From contig CM046876.1 of assembly GCA_025667525.1 (NCBI GenBank), positions 82,935,512 to 82,999,511 on the forward strand: a stretch of 64,000 nt of DNA, written 5' to 3'. Shown one piece after another: positions 57,872 to 64,000 of the stretch (positions are counted from its first letter, which is position 1; every line of letters begins with the position of its first letter). The notes below the pieces were generated by a model. The model had not been told where the DNA came from and did no database searches. It worked only from the letters and a program-made list of their open reading frames with translations. A program made the position numbers and the translations under genes. The stretch comes from Glebionis coronaria (taxonomy: Eukaryota; Streptophyta; Magnoliopsida; Asterales; Asteraceae).

Positions 57872-58985
57872 ATGGAGTACACATCTCTTACGGATAAGTC
57901 CATCCTCTCGGGTACGGATAATCGTCCACCAATGTTGGTGAAGACTATGTATGAGGAATGGGCTTCCCGAATGGAACTTTATATGTTGAACAAGGAGAAT
58001 GGACATCTAATTTGGGCATCGGTGCTCAATGGACCATTAGATTATGGTAAAGTGACGGAAGGTACGACTACTCGTCCTCGCACAACGGGTGAGTTGACTG
58101 GAGATATGAAGATTCAAGATAAATGTGATAAGTATGCTACAAACATCATTCTCCAAGCCCTTCCTCCAGATGTCTACAAACTCGTCAGCAAACATAAAGT
58201 TGCCAAAGAGTTATGGGATAGAATTCGTGTTCTAATGCAAGGCACCTCGTTAACTAAACAAGAACGAGAGTGTAAGCTTTATGATACTTTTGATAAGTTT
58301 GCCTATGTGCCAGGGGAGACTCTCAATGATTACTATCTGAGATTCACCCTATTGTTGAATGAGCTCAATATCTATGGCATGACAATTCCTACCTTTCAAT
58401 TGAACACCAAGTATTTGAACACTCTTCCTTCAGAATAGAAAAAATACGTGACGGATGTTAAATTGGCTAAGGACTTGCATAACACCAATGTGGATCAACT
58501 TCAAGCTTTTCTTCAACAACACGAATGCCACGTGATCGAGGCTCGGTTGTCTACACCTCAAGTTCATGATCCACTTGCAATGTATGCTTCTCAACAAAAC
58601 ATGGCTTATACCTATCAACAACCATCATACTTGCAGCAGCCACCACCACACATCTATCAGCAACCACATCAACCATCTTATCAACCACCAATGATGCCAC
58701 GACAAGAATATCAACAAAGTGTTCATCAACAATCTTTTCAACAGCAACCACCATATCAAACATCACCATCACAAGCCAACACTTCTCCATTGGGCTATAC
58801 TCCTCAGCAAGGATATTTTCCAATAGAAGCACAACCAGCACAAGCTTTCTACTCTAATGAACTTCCACCAATCCAAGCACCGGTCTTTACTCCAAATGAT
58901 ACGCCAGCTGATGTTCTAAACCATCTCACCGCCTACTTGTCAAAACTTGTTGCAACTAGAGGATTTCCACCAATCAAGAGAAACT
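57872..58985 (+). pseudogene. Copia gag (element 3)
   Basis: Gag starts at ATG 57,872. Residues SKHKVAKELWDRIRVLMQGT and QERECKLYDTFDKFAYVPGE are the UBN2-type gag core. An in-frame TAG at 58,436-58,438 interrupts the conserved LPSE-(W)-KKYVTDVK stretch (TGG to TAG). The frame then continues through a Q/P/H-rich region (58,560-58,850) to about 58,980. There it fuses, one frame off, to the integrase because the zinc knuckle, protease, spacer and integrase N-terminus are deleted. It cannot give a complete Gag-Pol. Confidence 0.82.
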
Positions 58986-60156
58986 TTATCTGTTGCATAT
59001 GGATCTTTGTGGGCCAATGCGTGTTGAAAGTCTTAGTGGTAAAAAGTATATCCTCGTCATTGTCGATGATTACTCTCGGTTTACATGGGTGAAATTTCTG
59101 AAAGCAAAAAATGAGGCACCTAAATTCATTATCGGATTTCTCAAGATGATTCAAGTGCGTCTCAACACTACTGTCTGACGCATTCGTACAGATAATGGAA
59201 CCGAATTTGTGAATCAAATATTGCGTAATTATTATGAGGAAGTTGGCATATCTCATGAAACATCAGTTGCACGCACTCTACAACAAAACGGTGTAGTTGA
59301 AAGGCGAAATCGCACACTTATGGAAGCTGCTCGAACGTTGTTAATTTACGCAAAGGCTCCATTGTTTTTATGGGCAGAAGCAGTATCTACAGCAGTGTAC
59401 ACCCAAAACCGGTCACTAATTCGTAAACGCCATGGTAAAACACCTTATGAGCTACTACATGGAAAAGTACCAGATTTATCATATCTTCATGTATTTGGTT
59501 CTCTTTGCTATCCAAATAATGATGGTGACAATTTGGGAAAACTTCAACCAAAGGCTGATATTGGTATTTTCATTGGTTACGCACCCGCAAAGAAGGCATA
59601 TCGAATCTACAACCATAACTCTCGCAAGATCCTCGAAACTATGAATGTTGATTTTGATGAGCTGACAGCTATGGCTTCTGAGCAAAGCAGCTCTGAACCC
59701 GCACTTCATGAAATAGGACCCAGTAATATTAGTTCTGGTCTTGTCCCAAACAACCCTACTTCATCATCATTTACACCACCTACTAGGAAGGAATGGGATA
59801 CGTTGTTTCAACCGTTCTTTGATGAATTCTTTACTCCTCCAAGTATTGTTGCTCCAGAACCTGCGGTAATAGCTCCGGTAACCGAAGTTGTCGCTCCAGC
59901 AACCGTTGCACAATCAGATACATCTGCACCTAATGGTCAAGATATACCTTCAACGAGTAATTCTCAACCAACACATGTAACAACTACCCACGTCATGCCT
60001 ATTGATGATGAAGAGGATGATGATGATCACGATTTGGAATTCGCTCAAATGCGTGAACTTCCATTCTTTGGTGTACCTATTCCCGACCCTAATCAACGGG
60101 TCGTCCACCTCAGAGGAAGCTCCTTCTACAGTTTACTCCAATCCACGGATTCGTGA
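58986..60156 (+). pseudogene. Copia integrase core (element 3)
   Basis: It starts at the deletion junction with LLHMDLCGPMRV. The DDE residues are all visible: D in HMDLCGP, D in RTDNGTEF (59,188-59,211) and E in QNGVVERRNRTL (59,284-59,319). A TGA at 59,176-59,178 replaces an expected Arg codon. The rest runs through the HGKVPDLSYLHVFGSLCYP region and a P/S-rich linker. A frameshift near 60,098 leads into the RT frame. The HHCC zinc-binding N-terminus is deleted. Confidence 0.82.
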
Positions 60157-61853
60157 ACATGACAGCAAGTGGACAAAGGATCATCCTATAGATTCTATTA
60201 TTGGTGACCCTAATCGTCCGGTATCCACACGAAGTCAGTTACAAGAAAGTGCAATGTTTTGTCACTTTGATGCTTTTCTCACTGAAGTTGAACCTAAGAC
60301 ATGGCAACAAGCTTTTACTCAATCATGTTGGATAGAGGCTATGCAAGAAGAACTTAATGAATTTATACGTCTTGAAGTATGGGAACTTATCCCATGCCCG
60401 GATCAAGTGCAGTTACTCACTTTGAAATGGGTTTACAAGGTGAAACTCGATGAGTTAGGCAGAATATTGAAAAACAAAGCTCGACTAGTAGCTCGTGGAT
60501 ACAAGCAATTATTGGGCGTCGACTTTATGGAATCCTTTGCACCTGTTGCCCGTTTGGAAGCTATTCGACTATTCCTCGCTTATGCAGCCCATATGAATAT
60601 GATCGTCTATCAGATGGATGTGAAGACGGCATTTCTTAATGGTGAACTCAAGGAAGAGGTCTATATTCAACAGCCGGATGGTTTTGTGAATCCTAATTAT
60701 CCTAATCATGTGTATAAGCTTAAGAAGGCTCTCTATGGGTTGAAGCAAGCTCCTCGCGCATGGTACGATCTTTTGTCACAATTCCTCATTACGCAAGGCT
60801 TCGCAAAAGGCAAGGTGGATCCCACGCTGTTCATTCAGAAACGAGGTAAAGATATGATTATGGTACAAATATATGTTGATGATATCATATTTGCAGCCTC
60901 AACCCAAACTTTATCCGACGAATTTGGGAAACTCATGTCTTCCAAGTTTAAGATGTCAATGATGGGCAAGGTATCATTCTTCTTAGGTCTTCAGATATCT
61001 CAGAGTCCCAGAGGCATCTTTATTAATCAATCCAAATATGCCCTTGAATCGCTTAAGAAATATAAGATGGAATCTTGCGACCCCGTGGACACTCCAATGG
61101 TGGAGAAATCTAAGCTTGATGCAGATCATGGAGTTGCCGTTGATCCGACACTGTATCGTGGAATGATCGGTACTCTTCTGTATATCACAGCTAGTCGACA
61201 TGATCTTCAGTTTGCTATATGTATGTGTGCCAGGTATCAAACTAGGCCTACTGAGTTACACTTAGCTACTGTTAAAAGGATCTTTCGATATCTTAAAGGA
61301 ACCATTAATCGGGGACTTTGGTATTCGAAGGACTCTTCTATTGCATTAATGGCATATGCAGATGCGGATCATGCGGGTTGTCAAGATACCAGGTGTAGCA
61401 CGAGTGGAACTTTGCAACTACTAGGAGATCGGCTAATCAGTTGGGCATCGAAAAGGCAGAAAAGCGCTGCAATTTCAAGTACGGAAGCAGAATACATAGC
61501 TATGTCCGGTTGCTGTGCTCAAATTCTTTGGATGAGATCGCAATTAACCTACTATGGTCTAGGTTTCAATAAGATTCCGATGTACTGTGACAACAAGAGT
61601 GCAATTGCCTTATGCTGCAACAACGTTCAATTCTCCCGGTCGAAGCATATTGACATTCGCTACCACTTCATCAAGGAGCAAGTGGAAAATGGAGTAATCG
61701 AGCTTTACTTTGTCCGATCTGAGTATCAATTGGCGGATATTTTCACGAAGGATTTAGATCGCGCTCGAATTGAAATTTTTGGCCGACAAGCTAGGAATGA
61801 GAACCTTCTCGCCTGAGACTCTTAAGGAACTAGCAGATGAAGCGAAAGAATAG
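60098..61853 (+). pseudogene. Copia reverse transcriptase and RNase H (element 3)
   Basis: From the shifted frame: [15 protein letters not shown] (60,170), then RT with [55 protein letters not shown] and the catalytic YVDDIIFA (60,872 onward). RNase H follows: [40 protein letters not shown] and [11 protein letters not shown]. The domain is open and looks well preserved. Only the last 20 codons are out of frame (slip in a T5 run near 61,777); in the other frame the expected [19 protein letters not shown] ends at TAG 61,851-61,853. It is the best preserved pol in the window. Confidence 0.88.
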
Positions 61854-63579
61854 TGGTGGTAAAACTATTCTCCGTATCCTTGGTGATCATCTGTATATAT
61901 TGTTTATATTTTTTTCCCACAAAAGCAAAATACAAAAATATAAAACCATATAAAAACCATAAAAATTGAAAAATTCAGAAAAATCCAAAAATATTTTTAC
62001 TTTATTTTTCAAAGGCATGTCTTTTGGTACGATAATATTTACAGCCTTAGAAATGTCGATTAATATTGACACGGTGCCATAAATAGAGTTCGTACAAATG
62101 TTGTAAATATTTCATAAAACATGCCCTTATGGCTTGTAGTTATTTCAGACTGCAACCCGGTTTTCACATTAAAGTCAGGTATTTCTTATGAAAGCTATGG
62201 CTAACAACGGGAATTAATTTTCTCGGGCAAGGTTTACTTTAAAACCTTGTAAGGGATCAAGTTTACTTTATAACTTGGTCTAACACAAATATATGTACGT
62301 TTCAGTGCATTTATTTGTTAAAACAAGAGAAGTCTTGTTTTTATGAAGCAATCATCTCTACAACCATGCTATCTACAATTGGTATCTACATACTCGACGA
62401 TGCGACTACTCAACCGACGACTACAACTCTTTCGATAGAACACGGGTCAACAATTGAGGGGGAGCAATTGTCAAGCATTCAGAATCTTCGATGCCGAACG
62501 TGCCAAGTTCACAAGTTGGTGTCAAGACAACCATACCAATCGTACATGTGGTGTCAAGAGATGACTTCAGACGTGACGAGGCGACCAACATACGCTGAGA
62601 AGAACCATTTGATCTTATCATATGATGTTCTCATCTATCAGGTCCAACCTTGTCAATTCTTTTTAATATGGTGAATATGTGATCATGCTACAAATCGATA
62701 TCATATCTCATACATTTGGTATCATGAAGATAAAACGGACTTGCATTTTTCTTCCCAAAACCTTTGTAAAAACTTCATTAAATCAATTGATATTAAAAAC
62801 ATCGATTGAGTTAATATTTTTAATATGGGGGAGAAAATGTGATTTAATATGGGATATTATCACAAAAGGTTTGACTTAATGTGCTGGCTCATCCCGACAT
62901 GTGCGAAATGTTTTCGAATATCATGGCATATGTTAAGGGGGAGCAAAATAGATTTGCTATATCAAAATGGATTTTCATGGTGACATATACTTACCCAAAA
63001 CCCAGTTATTTCACGACGATGAAGATTGTGGTGACATAAGGATGGTAGGATAGGTTAAGTCCTATGATTCTTCCAGAACCGGAGGAATCTTCCCAAGGAC
63101 ATTCCATAGCTAGAAATAGTAGTCCTTAGGAAAGATGGAGAAAGATTGTGAACGTAGCTGAATGTCGACCAAGTACTTAAGTTAGAACTGGAACAATCAC
63201 AACAAGGTGCTAGTTATGACGTATTGGTAAGCATTGAAGGGGTTGAAGAATGAAAAAGAATTGTAAAGATAAAGGGTGTAAAGAAAGAAGCCCTCCTTAC
63301 AACTTAGGCAGAAACCGGGTCAACACATATGCTATTGAGATCATTCTTGATATTGAAGACATACATCATGGACCCAGTGATGCAATGCACAACCCATTCC
63401 AGCTAACTCAGATATCTCTCAAAAGGTATTTGTTTCAATCACACGGAGACAACACGTTATCTATTGATTTATTCACTCCGAATAAATTGGTATTGAAAAG
63501 GTGGCACTCCTCTCCAGCCTCCGATCACTAAAATTCAAAATTCACGATCGAGTCTAGAGCCATTTGAGATCATCAAATA
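61854..63579 (+). other. Copia 3' non-coding region with several polypurine blocks
   Basis: A 1.7-kb non-coding tail. Purine-rich GGGGGAG blocks lie at about 62,457-62,464, 62,825-62,834 and 62,936-62,945. AACAACGGG at about 62,206 and the CCTATGATTC..CCGGAGGAATCTTCCCAAGGAC block (63,062-63,101) match the left-hand copia in reverse complement. Small ORFs here (62,315-62,674; 63,250-63,531) have no recognised domain. Confidence 0.6.
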
Positions 63580-64000
63580 TCTCATTAGGACACACTTTCA
63601 TAATTCCTTGCTTCTTCACACACTGTGAAAAGTAAGAAAGATCTTAAGAGTCCTACGCAAAATCTTCATGATCTTGCCTGAACATCCAAGTAATACGAAA
63701 GTATTTACAATGAAGATGGAAATCCTTCTTGAGCGAATATCAAAAAGCTCATGGTAGGTGACTTGTGCGATTCTTTATGAATCAAACTTGTGATAACTGG
63801 AAAGCAACAGCTGTTTAATTCTTAACTGAATTTAAACACGTTCCAGGCCTCTACGCAATATCTTAGTGATCTTGCCAGAACACTCAGAGTGATACCTTAG
63901 TGTTCACAGTGATGAGTGGAAATCCTTCTAGTGTTAACCTCAAACAGCACTTGGTAGGTAACTTGCAAGATTCTATACGAATCAAGCTCGTGACAACTGG
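63580..64000 (+). repeat. Tandem ~200-bp repeats, right edge
   Basis: Two units: GTAGGTGACTTGTGCGATTC..TGATAACTGG near 63,754 and GTAGGTAACTTGCAAGATTC..TGACAACTGG near 63,954. They are reverse-complementary to the repeats at 40-620. The array continues past the window. Confidence 0.75.

Larger units (their letters stand above)
56742..64000 (+). mobile_element. Ty1/copia element 3, internal deletion, 3' LTR off-window
   Basis: The order is LTR, primer binding site, leader with a 28-bp tandem array, gag, a deletion junction near 58,980, integrase core, RT, RNase H and a long 3' non-coding region ending with ~200-bp repeats at the window edge. It shares its 3' region and LTR layout with the left-hand minus-strand copia, but retains the genes which that element lacks and lacks the spacer which that one retains. 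Confidence 0.82.

Noticed and set aside
58551..58841. Minus-strand 96-codon ORF opposite the copia gag
   Set aside because: It is the shadow of the Q/P/H-rich gag segment (CAA/CCA codons read in reverse give V/L/W).

Overview
This is a eukaryotic, plant-type window that is mostly transposable elements. Introns with GT/AG borders, TATA-box promoters, Ty1/copia, Ty3/gypsy, LINE, hAT, MULE-like and Tourist-like elements, and tRNA-Met-type primer binding sites all fit a plant nuclear genome. The gag, coiled-coil spacer and pol sequences closely resemble copia families I associate with Asteraceae, especially Anthemideae (Tanacetum, Artemisia, Chrysanthemum). That placement rests on recalled family resemblance, not on a search.

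Left part (1-18,567): one minus-strand Ty1/copia element that runs off the left edge. Its 5' LTR is 18,175-18,567 and its primer binding site is 18,161-18,172. What remains is a long coiled-coil/spacer reading frame and a long 3' non-coding region; gag, integrase, reverse transcriptase and RNase H are not seen. Two later insertions interrupt it. One is a complete 10.2-kb Ty3/gypsy-type element (6,457-16,649, TSD CAAAA) whose two ~3-kb LTRs are almost identical although its interior is wrecked. The other is a 2.0-kb solo LTR (1,103-3,132, TSD TTCTG).

Middle left (18,568-29,960): old relics. These are a LINE RT C-terminal piece, a possible Helitron 3' end, a LINE ORF1 tail, a gypsy gag with a tRNA-Asp-like primer binding site, an unrecognised 168-codon ORF and a small hAT element with an 8-bp TSD.

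Host gene cluster (29,960-41,300): four intact, two-exon TIR-only genes in tandem on the plus strand. Each encodes 195 residues and keeps the catalytic-type glutamate (E102). They alternate with minus-strand relics of a GH1 beta-glucosidase gene, so the amplified unit was a TIR gene plus a GH1 gene. Two MITE-like elements lie in this cluster, one of them in the promoter of copy 2. These four genes are the only clearly intact host genes in the window.

Right part (41,300-64,000): a second gypsy copy of the left-hand family (LTR 43,194-46,007) with a decayed interior and no 3' LTR; an unclassified repeat (49,196-51,078); the 5' half of a copia element (LTR 51,079-51,544; gag and zinc knuckle); a minus-strand gypsy 3' LTR (54,004-55,787) that cuts this copia and belongs to the same family as the solo LTR; and a second copia element (56,742 to the right edge) with gag fused to integrase, RT and RNase H but without the coiled-coil spacer. 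This last element is a relative of the left-hand element in opposite orientation, and the two have roughly complementary deletions.
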